A DNA stretch of 64,000 nt from Lucifuga dentata (Eukaryota; Chordata; Actinopteri; Ophidiiformes; Bythitidae). The DNA is taken from assembly GCA_014773175.1 (NCBI GenBank), contig VXCM01000429.1:124001-188000 (forward strand). The letters are read 5' to 3'. A program made the translations under genes and the position numbers. Position 1 is the stretch's first letter. Each line of letters opens with the position of its first letter. The notes under the pieces are model-generated. The model was not told the DNA's origin and searched no databases. It saw only the letters and a list, made by a program, of their open reading frames with translations. Positions 1 through 11,009 of the stretch are shown here, piece by piece.

Positions 1-214
1 CCTGTCCGTATATGTCAGTTTTGTATATTTTGGGTTTAACTTTTGTACATTTCAGTGTCTTATTTCTTGTCGTTTGAATTTTTTTTTTTTTTATGAATGC
101 CCTACGTTTATTTCACATTTAACAACCAAAAATACATAACTTGGTATAATACTGTTATTCATATTTTTTTAATTATAAAAGCACTTTTGAGTATCCACTA
201 CTAAAGTAATCCTA
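1..214. other. AT-rich sequence, no gene
   Basis: AT-rich DNA with a short T tract near position 80. I see no coding frame, RNA gene or recognisable repeat. Confidence 0.5.
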
Positions 215-570
215 TATGCACTCTGTATTTTCAGGATTTCCACGGGAATAATTGAGGCCATGGTGGTTGAATGTTATCTCAGTGGTTCATCAGTCCACGC
301 AACATCACAAAAGGCCGGGGGAGCGGCGTGATCCCCTGGGTGTGCTACCCGGAGCGGCCCGCCACCGTGAACGTCTCATATCTCAGCTCTCTAATGACTC
401 GATTTGATGTCTCTCCATTTATCAGAAAGCCCGTTTCACATCGCTGCGGTTGACGCACAAGTCGAGGTCTCTCCCCTGTGCCATGAACTGCGCCTTTTGT
501 TGTTAATAGACCTAAATCCTCTTTAGGACGCAAATCTGCGCTCCCAGTCGTGGCCTCTAACGAAATAATC
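215..570. promoter_or_regulatory. candidate CpG-bearing conserved noncoding element
   Basis: This stretch is GC- and CpG-richer than the AT-rich DNA on either side and contains no simple repeat. Open frames on both strands (60 and 76 codons) match no family I recognise, and the plus-strand frame has a stop directly before its ATG. A possible splice acceptor (TATTTTCAG) lies near 225-234, so a noncoding exon is an alternative to an enhancer. This is inferred from composition only, with no alignment. Confidence 0.3.
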
Positions 571-1075
571 CACATAGGGGATTCCTAAAATAAAATTAAA
601 GGTAGAAACTAACTTTTACACACATCTCCCAACATAGGATGCAAAATACATCTGTTGTATTTATTTTGCTGAATGATCAATGGTCAATTTAAAGCATATT
701 CTACTAAACATCAATATTGGATATGAGACCATATATCATCCGTGAAAACACGAAACAGATCCTGTCACCAAATGAGATGATTAAATGAAATGTCTATTAT
801 GCCATGCTGCTTTATTTATTAAGTTAAAATGCATTTAAATGTATTATTGAGGGAAAAATTGACCCAGAAAAAACATAAAAAAAAAGAAAACATGTCGCTA
901 AGGTCTATGGCGTGACATCTTCAATGTATAGAGTGACCTTAAAATAAGTTAACATGTAGAATCATATAATTAAGTTCTATATTTTTTATTTAATTTCTTT
1001 TCTTTTTTTTTTTCCTTCAAAATATCCGTTGGTTGTATAATTTCCAGTGCCCAGTTTTTCTACATTTTTGAAAAT
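571..1075. other. AT-rich sequence, no gene
   Basis: AT-rich, with A-rich and T-rich tracts near 870-890 and 1000-1015. No gene or known repeat is seen. Confidence 0.5.
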
Positions 1076-1290
1076 GCACGCATGTGGTCTCATGTGTTGT
1101 CCAATCACCAGCAGCCTGGAGGAATATCAGAGGAAATCCGGGATGGATGCGCTTTACGCACCGACGCTGGTGTCGCTACAGTTTAATGGGCAAAACTCTT
1201 AAAGGGGCCTCAATCAGATTTCGTCTCGCCCTTTCTTGTCAGCGATTCCAGCACCCCGCCCCCTGGCTGCACAAAGCAAGCAGAAAAATC
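1076..1290. promoter_or_regulatory. candidate regulatory block with CCAAT motif
   Basis: A GC-richer island between AT-rich flanks. It carries a CCAATCA box near 1102 and several CpGs, and ends at an (ATT)n microsatellite. The 101-codon frame that crosses it runs into poly-isoleucine encoded by that microsatellite, so I do not regard it as a gene. A regulatory role is inference. Confidence 0.25.
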
Positions 1291-1301
1291 CCTGCAATTT
1301 A

Positions 1302-1302
<1 letters not shown>

Positions 1303-1354
<52 letters not shown>
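1303..1354. repeat. (ATT)n microsatellite
   Basis: About 17 uninterrupted ATT units. Confidence 0.97.
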
Positions 1355-1502
1355 GGATTGTATCCAAAGTGGCAGACGTTAAAGGATAGGGTAAGACCAC
1401 CCCAGTAAACGGACCTTTGGCCTTTTGTATGTCAGAATTACATGTTTCTGTTTAAAGTTTAAGAACAAAAAAAAATTTGCAATGAAGAAAAAAAATAAAT
1501 GA

Positions 1503-1503
<1 letters not shown>

Positions 1504-1545
<42 letters not shown>
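1504..1545. repeat. (ATT)n microsatellite
   Basis: About 14 ATT units, only 150 bp from the similar tract at 1303-1354. Confidence 0.97.
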
Positions 1546-1548
<3 letters not shown>

Positions 1549-2130
1549 ATAACAACAAATGTTTTTAATGAAAATTTTTGCTAACAGACTTAATTGAATC
1601 CTCAGTGTCAAGCAGCAAATCTAATTGTGAAGCAGTAAGTGTATTTTTTCAGAAGTAACACCAATAATAATAATCCTAATGATAATAAATTAGTTGCTAC
1701 CAACTATAGTTGCTACCAATTATCAAAATATTATAGTGAATTTTCACCTTATACATCTGTTTTAATAGCTTTTAGTTGCTTCTAGAAATGATGCATTGAA
1801 TTATTTGAATGAGTCACATAACCACAGAAAAACACTTCTATTTCTTCGCTTCAGGAGTAGAATTTCTGATTCCCACACATAGAAATGCTACTTTACTTTT
1901 ATTAAGTACAAGTTAAAAAAAAAATAAATAAAAAATTAAAAAAAAAATCCCTAATGAGTTGCAGAAAGTGACAAACTGAGTCATTTACTGCCCATAAATC
2001 TAATCAGGTCCTAATTGTACATTTACAACTAATTAAGTGCTGAGGAATTCCGGCTCTACCTGCTTGTGAAGGTTTTGGAACATTATCAAGGCATCAGCAG
2101 ACTTAAATGAGACTGTGCCTGCTGGAGGAA
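1546..2130. other. AT-rich sequence, no gene
   Basis: AT-rich, with A-rich runs near 1915-1947. I see no gene or recognisable mobile element. Confidence 0.5.
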
Positions 2131-2133
2131 AGC

Positions 2134-2171
2134 AGAGGAGGAGGAGGAGGAGGAGAAAGAGGAGGAGGGAG

Positions 2172-2204
<33 letters not shown>

Positions 2205-2224
2205 CATGAAAGAGAGAAAGCAGG
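2134..2224. repeat. purine tract, (GGA)n then (GA)n
   Basis: A compound polypurine tract of about 90 bp that starts as GGA units and passes into GA units with short interruptions. Mirror-symmetric parts of such a tract can form triplex DNA. That is general knowledge, not shown here. Confidence 0.93.
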
Positions 2225-2654
2225 AGACACGCTTCACTAATGGAAGATAAGGGGACAGTTAAGACATTTGCTGATCATATATCAGACTTTAAAACATGGC
2301 ATGTTTGGTATGAGCATTCAGGCTCTCTGTGGGATGTGAGAAGGTTTGAATCCCTCCGGTTTTGCAGCAGGTCCTGCCAATATTCAGCATGAGCAGTGAG
2401 AGGAGGGGAAGAGAAAACAGAGAGTCGTCCTCCCTCCAACAAATGCCACAATACTGTTTCAACCTGTTCCCTCAGCCAGACTAATCCCTCATGTGTGAGG
2501 AGACTCATGATCCTAAATGAAGATCTGGCATTCTGGAAGGCTGCCAAAAATCATATTAGATCATAATCATTCCAGTGGTCAAAATTTGTGTTAGAAAAAG
2601 CTAAGAAAAAAAATATAGGCTGTAATAAATTAACCCTGTGTGTAAGAGACTTGC
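2225..2654. other. unique sequence, no gene
   Basis: Mixed composition. A 90-codon minus-strand frame (2275-2547) matches nothing I recognise and is short enough to be chance. Confidence 0.45.
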
Positions 2655-2682
2655 TTTTTTTTATTTATTTATTTATTTATGT
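2655..2682. repeat. (TTTA)n tract
   Basis: Short tract of TTTA units beginning from a T run. Confidence 0.85.
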
Positions 2683-4327
2683 TTTTACTCATCCTCATCT
2701 CTATGCACCATGTTTCACTCAAATCATAATATGTGACAGAGCTGATTTTCTAAATGTTATACTTGGCCCCGAAAGAGAAGAGTGAGTTTTAAAAATTCAA
2801 CATAAAAAGCAACTACTGCGGCTTTGGCTTCTAATATAATTTCTATGTCCATAAAGCTTCTTTTAGAGCTGCTCTTATCTCCAAACATCATCATCTTGCA
2901 CTATTGGGACAGAGAGCAGCAAAAAAATGCAATAAAGCAGTAAAGTTGAATCTGATTCAGCAATGTGATGATGCTGTACAGACCGAAACAGAAAATTGGA
3001 TTCTTCCCCCTGGTAGGAAAACGTGAATCCTTCCTACCTGGAAGGCTGATTCGAATGTGCAGGCACGTTAATTAATGACAGTGATGGTGTGTTTGTTTAT
3101 TAGACTCCTCTGGCCTGTCTGTGGGCTGCAGGGATCTCAGGCTTGCTACATTGTCTGGTGCCTTCATTTAGGTCCTCTTCCAGCACTGCAACAGTCCATG
3201 GAGACTACAAGCTCTTCTGTGTTCAAACAGCTTTTCTGCTGTCTAAATCAGGCTTTTAGGGCAAAAGAATTTTACATGAAAATACCACAATGTGCTGAAC
3301 ATTAGGTCGCACCAGACTGGGATGTTTTGGGAATATGTTAAGTCTCCCTTTTTTGGGTTGTTATTTTATTTTTTCTTGTGTGTTCTCTAACTGCTATCTA
3401 CCCACAGGGCACCCAGGCCTCCATATGGAAAAAAGGCATGAAATTGACATTATGCCCTTAAATGCAGCACAGATTTGCAGGGGAAAACACAGTAATAATC
3501 CTCTGACAATGCTTCAAACTCAAACAATCCAGCTTACTAACAAGCTACAGTTTTGCATGTCAGGTCTTTAAATTAGCTGCATCCTCTTTATCAAGTGTAT
3601 TTTTATCATCGAGCTCTTATGATGATGCTGTTATCATTATGGTCACAGAGTCAGGGGAAGTGCAACAATTTATACAAATCAATATTCTTCAAATAATTCA
3701 TGACTGATCACATGGTATTTTAGCTCCTTATTTCCAGTAGAAAACCATGTTTTGTTTGGATCCCAGAGGGCAAGATGAAAGACCCGAGGAGAGGAGGGGG
3801 GAGAAATGGGAATTGAACTGGGGAGAGGGTGCATGAGGATAATAGGAGGACATTGATCATTTGGTGCACAAGGAGACAAGTGAACCTGTGAGGAAAGGCT
3901 AACAAGATGTATTATTTACACATTATTTAGATCTGTCCAGGCTTCTCATGTACACTTTATTACATCAGATTTACATCATCATCTTTGGAGAGACATGTCA
4001 TGGTGACCTGAAATAATAAGGAAAAATTCTATTTATGTAATGGTCTAATTCCAGTCGTTCGTCCGTGAGCAGAGACAAGACACCCGCTAGCATCTTTCAG
4101 AATGGTCCATTTGAAATGACTGTTGTACTGCTTGCACCGTGGGACCAAACGGACACTAATTTGGACAGTGTGAGTCCGTCACAGCTTGTAATAGAAATTA
4201 ATTCTGTAAATGTGGAGATGGATCAAGTTCCCTCTTGGCAGGGGGACCATCCCACAGACATGTTAACAACGTCTTCAGAGACCAACGAGGCCCATTTACA
4301 ATAAGTGTCTGATTTAAGTCTCTTGCT
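2683..4327. other. unique sequence, no gene
   Basis: About 1.6 kb of moderately AT-rich DNA. Frames of 60-80 codons occur on both strands with no recognisable product. A purine-rich patch lies at 3780-3835. I see no transposon signature. Confidence 0.45.
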
Positions 4328-4328
4328 T

Positions 4329-4383
<55 letters not shown>

Positions 4384-4404
4384 GTGCGTGTGTGTGTGCA
4401 TGCG
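4329..4404. repeat. (TG)n microsatellite
   Basis: About 75 bp of TG units with scattered CG interruptions near the 3' end. Confidence 0.97.
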
Positions 4405-4530
4405 CCTCACCACAGCAGGCTATGAGGGGTCCCTCTGGTGTCAGTCGGAGAGCAGCCATTTGACACAGACGCAGCAGACTGGCTTTTATAGAGTGATGCT
4501 ACACTTTCTCAATCATGCAATTAAGGCTTA

Positions 4531-4535
4531 GTCTG

Positions 4536-4576
<41 letters not shown>

Positions 4577-4590
4577 TGCTCAGTNGTCTG

Positions 4591-4633
<43 letters not shown>

Positions 4634-4641
4634 TGCTCAGT
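4531..4641. repeat. (GA)n block duplicated across a single N
   Basis: Each half consists of the same leader (GTCTGGAGAGAGACA), a GA run and the same trailer (TCTGCTCAGT). The halves flank one N at 4585 and differ by a single GA unit. The arrangement fits one locus represented twice by an unmerged assembly overlap. Confidence 0.85.
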
Positions 4642-5598
4642 CTCTCTTCATAGAACAGAGAGAGAATGAGCGAGAGAGACGAAAGAGGGATAACATGTTT
4701 TTAGAGAGAATGATTTATGGCGTGTTGAGAAAAGAGGAGTCCTTGATAGATGGCTTCATTAGAATTAATTAACGGAATGATAGATCGACACAGATAGAGC
4801 AGACAGAGCAGAAACAGAGAGGGAGAGGAGACAGAAAGAGAGAGTTAAGGGTGATCCAGGGATAAAGATGCACAAAACATAGAGAGGAAAAGAGGGAGGT
4901 TATGGAGAAGTTGGGAAATCGGAAGGAGTGAAAAGAGGGGACAAACCACAATAGGAACTGTGAAGCATGGAAACCTAGTTGTTCATCCATGACAGGAAGT
5001 TCTCTGCAGGTGGGACAATGATGTCCTATGAACCTACATATGGAGGTTCTGACCTCCCACAGCAGGTCCACATCTAAATCCCAGCTTACCAACACAGACC
5101 CCTAAACTAAACCATTTCACATATTTCACACACAGCTACAAAACAACTAGAGAACAGTTACAGAACAGCTAGAGAACGTCAGTGGCCCATTCAGGAGTAT
5201 ATGACACAAGCTACAGTTTATATACAACAGTATATGATAGAGTGTGTTTGTGTGTGAGTGTGTGTGCCTGTCACGAGTACGTACGAACCATCAACGTTAG
5301 CCTGATCAGGTTTGTGCCGCAGGCTGTCTGTTGGCTGAAGACAGGCTTTGATGGGCCAAATCACCACCTCTCTTCTATCAGACATGTCTATCATTTCATG
5401 TCTTTGAAACTCTCCTCTTTGCTCCAAAGAGAGCGAGGCCAGAAAACCAGCAACTGCAATCAACTTGAAGTCCATTTTTCACACACTTCAACGGGGTTTA
5501 ACTTAGTTTGACATTTTTGGACTTGACAGGGTGCAAAGAAGGCATTTATTCAGTATTTTTTTAGAGTTCAAATGGCATGTTAAATCTTTGCATTCACA
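4642..5598. other. purine-rich then unique sequence, no gene
   Basis: The first 250 bp are purine-rich (GAGA, AGAGG). The rest is mixed, with a short TG-rich patch near 5240-5268. Frames of 85-109 codons occur on both strands but match nothing I recognise. Confidence 0.45.
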
Positions 5599-6367
5599 GT
5601 AGTGGAATAAGTACTCAAATCCCTTATTGATGTAAGTTCTAAGGTGCAAGTAAAAATCCTGCATTCAAAATTCTTCTTCAGTAAAAGTAAACATTAGCAG
5701 AAATATTCTAATATCCAAAAATATTCAGTCATGAAAGTACTAAGCATCAATAATGATTCCTGTCAAAGTGATAAATTAATAATGATTTAATACTTATCAG
5801 GTGCATGTTTGTGTGATAAGAAATCCCCAAAACTGCAGTTACAAGCTTTTTCATCATATGGTGTGATGTTCATGGTGTAAAAAGTGTACCTTCAAATTTG
5901 GAGAGATTAGAATGAAATACTGAACATTTCAGGAAAAAAAAAAGAATTAAAAAAAAATGGAGATACAGAAGTCATCCAAAAATTAGTGGAGATGCAAGGT
6001 TTTCCACCCAAAAAATGGGGTTGAAAAATTTGGGGGATTTTCTTGCCTTCAGGTCAGGTGAGGGATTACATGCGCCTCTACAGTGGAGCAAATTTTCTCA
6101 CCTTTTCTCTTTCTAAGATTTCTAGGACTCCCAGATATTGCCAAAAATATACAGTGCCATCAAGCCAAAATGAAGCTGAGATGCCAGGTTTTTACCTGAC
6201 AACAGCAATATATGTGGAATTTACAGTCTTAATCTGCAAAGTAACTAGTAACTACAGTAAAGCCATCAGATTAATCTGGAGGAATGAAATGTATAATATG
6301 ACACTACAAGCAGAATGAAGCATCATGTGGAAATACTCAAGTAATACAAGTAGAACCTGAGTAAATA
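5599..6367 (+). repeat. teleost dispersed repeat ('AAGTACTCAAAT' family), apparently full length
   Basis: The left end (GTGGAATAAGTACTCAAATC, then a 'GTAAAAATCCTGCATTC' motif) and the right end (GGAAATACTCAAGTAATACA) match the two ends I recall for a very abundant teleost repeat that begins 'AGTGGTGGAAAGTAAC' and ends 'CTCAAGTAAAGTACAAGTAC'. The interior is diverged and noncoding. Related fragments lie at 27748-27870 and 31412-31475. The family name is from memory and its class is uncertain; it is probably a nonautonomous DNA element. Confidence 0.6.
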
Positions 6368-6399
6368 TTATTTTCCCAATTGTGTTCATTTCAGGCCTC

Positions 6400-6730
6400 T
6401 AAAGACAAGCGTCGGTAAAGAAACAGATATTTTTAGCTTTGGGAGCAGGTGAGCTGAGGAAGGAAAACTCGGCGAAGTCAGAAGCAGGTGGACGAGGAAG
6501 GTTGAAATCGGCAGGAATGGAAATTGCTATCTTTTCAGTAGAGGCCGTCAAAATGTCATGTGTGTGTTATTAAAAAGATCGACGCGGGCATTCAGTTAAA
6601 GGAGTGAAATGTCAACTTATGAGATCATAACTGTAATATTCCCTCTGACCAATCAGCAATCAGGAGAAAGGAGTCACTGGAGGCGACGCAACAGGACGGA
6701 GAGGCCATCATTAGCATATATGCATTAAAA
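6400..6730. promoter_or_regulatory. candidate conserved noncoding element
   Basis: Unique, repeat-free sequence of balanced composition with a CCAAT-type motif (GACCAATCAG) near 6650 and an octamer-like ATTAGCATATATGCATTA at 6711-6728. Regulatory function is inferred from composition and motifs only. Confidence 0.22.
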
Positions 6731-7070
6731 ATCACAGGTATTTATCTGTCTTAGATGTTGATTCACACATTCATACACATCACATACGTATTATTGTATA
6801 TATTACTGGGCAGTGCTGTATTCTCTCTCTCTCGACAGTCATTATAAGCTCCCAGCTGATAGCTCGGTGAGCCGCTGTAGGCAGGGAGCACCTGTCAGTA
6901 TCCATCCATCCCCATGTGTCTGCCTTCACTCAGCTCTGATGGAAAGAAGAGGAAGACCCCGAGAAGACCACAGCAGCCTCTCTGGCTGAGAGCAATAATT
7001 AATCTAATTCCCTCTCAATTCATTTGACACACCTCATGTATAGGTGCAGGCAGAACAGATGCGATGCAGC

Positions 7071-7099
7071 ATGGAGAGAGAGAGAGAGAGAGAGAGAGA
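7071..7099. repeat. (GA)n microsatellite
   Basis: About 14 GA units. Confidence 0.95.
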
Positions 7100-7239
7100 A
7101 AAAAGTGTCATATTAAATATAGAACATAACAAATCTGCGGTGCAATTGCTGATCTCTTTTTCTGTTTTTAATTGCATCACTCCCCCTCCCTCCATCCCTC
7201 CTTCCCCTTCTTCCTATGCGTTCATCCATCTTGCCTGAT

Positions 7240-7900
7240 GCAGGAGCCGGGGCAGCAAACGCGCGGTCACGTGACGTGGACGGGTAATCAGCAGGTATTA
7301 GTGCGCGTTAACAAACCCCGAAGCTGAAAGATGATTCCCCTCTCGATATTAAAGAGAGGACGCAGCAGAGGGAAGTGAATGGCCCTCAGCCTCCAGCTCC
7401 GCTCCCCTCCAAAGTTGTTTTCCTGGAGAAATTAGCCAATTGACTAATGGTGTAAATGTTGTTAATTACCAGCACCAGTATCCCAAACAGTCATCTCTGC
7501 CTGTAACTAATAAGAAATCAATTAGCTAATGAATTGGTCATTAAGTGAAAAGCTAATCCTGGCCGGGGTATTTTTTTTAATGATTATTTTTTGCCTATGA
7601 TCCTGGCTAATTGCCGTTGTCATACGGCGCTCTTGGCTTTCAGCATGCCTAATGAAGCTTCATTAGATCACAACTGGCACTCTTGGAAGATTCGCGGTGC
7701 AAACCTGCTTCCCAATTATTTTTAATTGCCAGACATTCTGCACAAACAAGTGCTGCAGCACCTTGTGGAACAGGAGAGCTCAGGCTGGCTGTGCCCGTGT
7801 TTCCTTCATGACTTCATTTGAAGCGATTAGAGCGTGGGGCAGGGTCTGCGTGGAGCTGCTGTTGTCTGCGGCGTGTTTCTAAAGAGCCCATCAGCTCAAA
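7240..7900. promoter_or_regulatory. candidate enhancer rich in homeodomain motifs
   Basis: About 660 bp of unique sequence packed with TAAT-core sites: GTTAATTACC near 7460, CAATTAGCTAATGAATT near 7518-7535, GGCTAATTGCC near 7605. It contains a perfect 18-bp palindrome at 7649-7666 with two inverted TAAT cores. A CACGTGAC E-box-like motif lies near 7268. This texture is typical of vertebrate developmental conserved noncoding elements. I see no exon: the short frames here match nothing. Conservation was not tested. Confidence 0.45.
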
Positions 7901-7999
7901 CCGCCGGGCTCGGTGCTGCTCCTCGTTCCTCGCTTTGATTTGGACAGAGGAGAAAAGCTGCTGCTTCCAAAGAGGCGAGGGAAGCGGCTATGTGTGCGC

Positions 8000-8045
8000 G
8001 CAAACGCACACACGCACGCACGCACACGTGNGGGGGGGGGGGGGG
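8000..8045. repeat. CA/CG tract, single N, poly-G
   Basis: A (CA/CG)-rich run is followed by an N at 8031 and 14 G residues. The N and G run suggest a sequencing or assembly problem, so the tract length should not be trusted. Confidence 0.85.
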
Positions 8046-8448
8046 AGATTCCTAGATTTAACCAACAATTCTGTGCAAATGCAAAAATACAAAGACAAAT
8101 ACAAGCACTGATACACACACACACACACACACACACACAGAGATTCCTGAATTTAACTAGCAATTCTGTGCAACTACAAAAATACAAAGACAAATATAAA
8201 CAGTATATAAACACACACACACACAGAAAGAGAGAGAGGGAGAGAGAGATTCATACATGTAACCATCAATTCTTTGCAATTACAAAACCACAGAGACAAA
8301 GAAGCATGCATGCGCACACACAAATAGAGAGAGAGAGGGATGTAGAGAGAGATTCATACATTTAACCAGCTTTTCTTTGCAATTACAAACAACACAGACA
8401 AATAAGCACACACGCACGTGCACACATACACATACACACACACACACT
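8046..8448. repeat. four-unit minisatellite with embedded CA/GA tracts
   Basis: Four diverged direct repeats start at 8046, 8141, 8247 and 8350. Each begins AGATTC(C/A)T, followed by a TTTAAC-like motif, a TTCT(G/T)TGCAA motif, an 'ACAAA' segment and then a CA-rich tract, in two units also with GA. Unit lengths are about 95-106 bp. Long open frames here on both strands are by-products of the repeat. Confidence 0.85.
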
Positions 8449-8489
8449 GTCTGCCTACCTGTACATGTTTCAGCTAACAAAAGCAAAGA

Positions 8490-8516
8490 AGAGAGAGAGA
8501 GAGAGAGAGAGAGAGC
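8490..8516. repeat. (GA)n microsatellite
   Basis: About 13 GA units, just downstream of the minisatellite. Confidence 0.95.
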
Positions 8517-9166
8517 ATCCCTCCCAGGCATGAATAATTAAGAAAAGACAAAAGAGCCTTGTGTTTTTTTCTTTTTCCCTCTTCTATCTGTTTCTTTTGT
8601 GCGTCTGGTAAACCCCAGTGTTGTGTTCACTGACTTCTCCACTGATAAGATGGAGGAGCATTTTCTCCACAGTGCTCACACAACACATGTTTCCAATCTG
8701 ACCCGATGCAAGTATCTCTCTCGAACACGAGGAGCCTTGTGGTGAAAACAGAACTGCTGAAAGTCTGTCAATCCCGCTGATGCATTTCGACAGTTTATCC
8801 TGAATTTGCCTTTCCCTCAAACATCAGGGCTTTTCCTCCACTCAGCTCTACAAACACAAACAATACAACTTCAACGGCTCGGGAGGAGAGAGTTTGTTAA
8901 TCCTCTGCTTTAAATTTTGGAAGGTAGTGCTGCACTTTAATTTACACTTGAAGAGTTTATTGGGGAAAAAAACAGGTAACTTTGTTTTTTGTAATGTTTT
9001 AAAAAATATTTTATCATGCTTTTTAATATCAAACTGTGTTACTTGTGTTTTGTTACTTTATCATTATTTTATATTTTAGCCCAACATTCAGACCAATATT
9101 ACTTGGATTATACAATAGAAAACCACTTTTTTAAAACTTTTTTTTTAGGGATTAATAAAAACAAAG
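8517..9166. other. unique sequence becoming AT-rich, no gene
   Basis: No recognisable gene or repeat. The AT content rises after 8930. Confidence 0.45.
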
Positions 9167-9750
9167 TTAAAGGACCATACCACCCATTTTGCACGTCTGA
9201 GTCTAATATATTCAATTTTCATACACATGACAATCATTTCCCAAAGGATAAAACCATATTTCAGCTTTCCTGATATTTTGCAAAATCTCTTAATCTTTCA
9301 AAATCAAATATTCAAGTGATACACCCACCTTAAAAATCAATGTTTCACCTGCTAATAGTTACACAGCCTTATGAAGTCATGGTTGTGTAAATTTTTCGAT
9401 AAACACAGGTCTTCTTTTGGGACTATATTCCCCGATGGAGACAAACATTCACTCCACGCTTTTTATTGCACTTAAATGCTAAAATTACATAACTTCTAAA
9501 AAAAAAACCCTGAATACACGTCTTGTTGGTGATGATGGATTACTTATCCCAAGAACATTTCAAGTATCAACAAGTTGATTTTAATAGCGTAGCAGAATGA
9601 ACTGAAAACAATGGTGGTCTAGAAGGTAGGAAAAACATTTTTAATTCACCGTTCCAGTATGCTTTGGGAAATGATTGTCAGTAACATTATGTGTATGAAA
9701 ATTTAATATATTAGGCTCAAATGTACAAAATGGCTGATATGGTCCTTTAA
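9167..9750 (+). mobile_element. TTAA foldback element, copy A (complete)
   Basis: Begins TTAAAGGACCATACCACC and ends TGATATGGTCCTTTAA. The outer ~100 bp at the two ends are inverted repeats of each other, sharing for example AATCATTTCCCAAAG on one arm and CTTTGGGAAATGATT on the other. The TTAA at both outer edges fits a TTAA target duplication, as made by piggyBac-type transposases. The interior is noncoding, so this is a nonautonomous MITE-like element. I define the plus orientation by this copy. Confidence 0.8.
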
Positions 9751-10230
9751 CTGTTTTTGCAAATGAACTATTCATTAACATGACGGATTGTGCCTTTAAA
9801 CTAAGCATGGAGCTACATGACATTACAATGATCTCTGTTTCAAAACTCTGAATTTATACACTTGTTTCCAACATGCCGTGCCAAAACTTCACCGCCACAC
9901 ACTACAACAACAGAAGCCCTGAAGGGAATCAAGGAAATCCCCAGTCAGTCCATAGCTTCATGTAGTTTTCCAGCTTCTTCAATACTGCTGAAGCTGCTCT
10001 ACTACTGTTTTGCTGTTGTGCCAGTTTGCGATATATGGGAAGCTTATGTCCAACCAATCAGTGATGTTCAGTCTGCAAGCTCCACCCATCAGTTCCTGAA
10101 CCATACCTATGAGCAACAAAATGTAAAGGTCAAGGGCCAAAATTGACCCTGGTTCTTTGGTGCAGAAAGTTCCTGGAAAAGTTCCTGATGCAACAGGCAC
10201 ATATGTTTGCTGCATGATTACCATGTTAAA
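9751..10230. other. unique spacer between foldback copies A and B
   Basis: 480 bp with frames of 94 and 81 codons on opposite strands and no recognisable product. I see nothing else. Confidence 0.45.
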
Positions 10231-11009
10231 TTAAAGGACCATACCACCCATTTTGCATGCTTGAACTTAATATATTCCATTTTCATCCACGTAAGGTTAC
10301 TGACAATCATTTCCCAAAGGATAAAACCGTATTTCAGCTTTCCTGATATTTTGCAAAATCTCTTAATCTTTCAAAATGAAATATTCAAGCAATACACCCA
10401 CCTTAAAAATCCATGTTATTCCTGTTAATAGTTACGCAAATTTATGAAGTCATGGTTGTTTAAATTTTTTGATAAATGCAGGTCTTCTTTATATATTATA
10501 TAAACTATAATATACTGTATTAATCACTGCAGTAATTATACTTACTATTATTATACTTATTATTATAATTACCTATTTGCTTAGTCAAATCCAGGTGGCG
10601 ACTTTTTTTTTTTTTTTGNTTTTTTTTTTTTTTTGGCCAGGCAGTGTATAAAGACTATATTCCCCAGTGGAGACATACATTCACTCTGTACTTTTTATTG
10701 CACTTAAGCTCTAAAATTACATAACTTCTAAAAAAAACAAAACAAAAAACAAGAAAAACCCTGAATACACGTCTTGTTTGTGACGATAGAATACCTATCC
10801 CAAGAACGTTTCAAGTATCAGCAAGTTGATTTTAGTAGCGTACCAGAATGAACTGAAACTAATGGTGGTCTGGAAGGTAGGGATTTTTTTTTTTTTTTAA
10901 CTCACCATTCCAGTAGTATGCTTTGGGAAATGATTGTCAGTAACGTTACGAGTATGAAAATTGAATAAGTTAGGCTCAAACATGTAAAATGGCTGGTATG
11001 GTCCTTTAA
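10231..11009 (+). mobile_element. TTAA foldback element, copy B (complete, interrupted)
   Basis: Same termini and orientation as copy A: TTAAAGGACCATACCACC to GGTATGGTCCTTTAA. It is about 195 bp longer because unrelated AT-rich and poly-T sequence (about 10491-10652) interrupts the interior between '...GGTCTTCTTT' and 'GACTATATTCCCC', which are adjacent in copy A. Confidence 0.8.
10491..10652. mobile_element. insertion inside copy B, possible Tc1-like fragment with poly-T and N
   Basis: AT-rich sequence, then GTCAAATCCAGGTGGCGAC, a T run with a single N at 10619, and TTGGCCAGGCAGTGTATA. On the minus strand the end reads 'ACTGCCTGGCCAAAAA', which resembles the terminus of a fish Tc1/mariner-type element I recall. 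The second terminus is not clear, so the class is tentative. The poly-T length is unreliable. Confidence 0.4.

Noticed and set aside
1084..1389. 101-codon frame ending in poly-isoleucine
   Set aside because: The isoleucine run is the (ATT)n microsatellite and the N-terminal part matches no family.
7913..8365. 150-codon plus-strand frame over the minisatellite
   Set aside because: Reads through poly-G, the N at 8031 and repeated CA/GA units; its periodicity comes from the minisatellite.
8046..8448. CRISPR-like array
   Set aside because: The units are diverged direct repeats with simple-sequence tails in vertebrate DNA; there are no identical repeats with unique spacers of uniform size.
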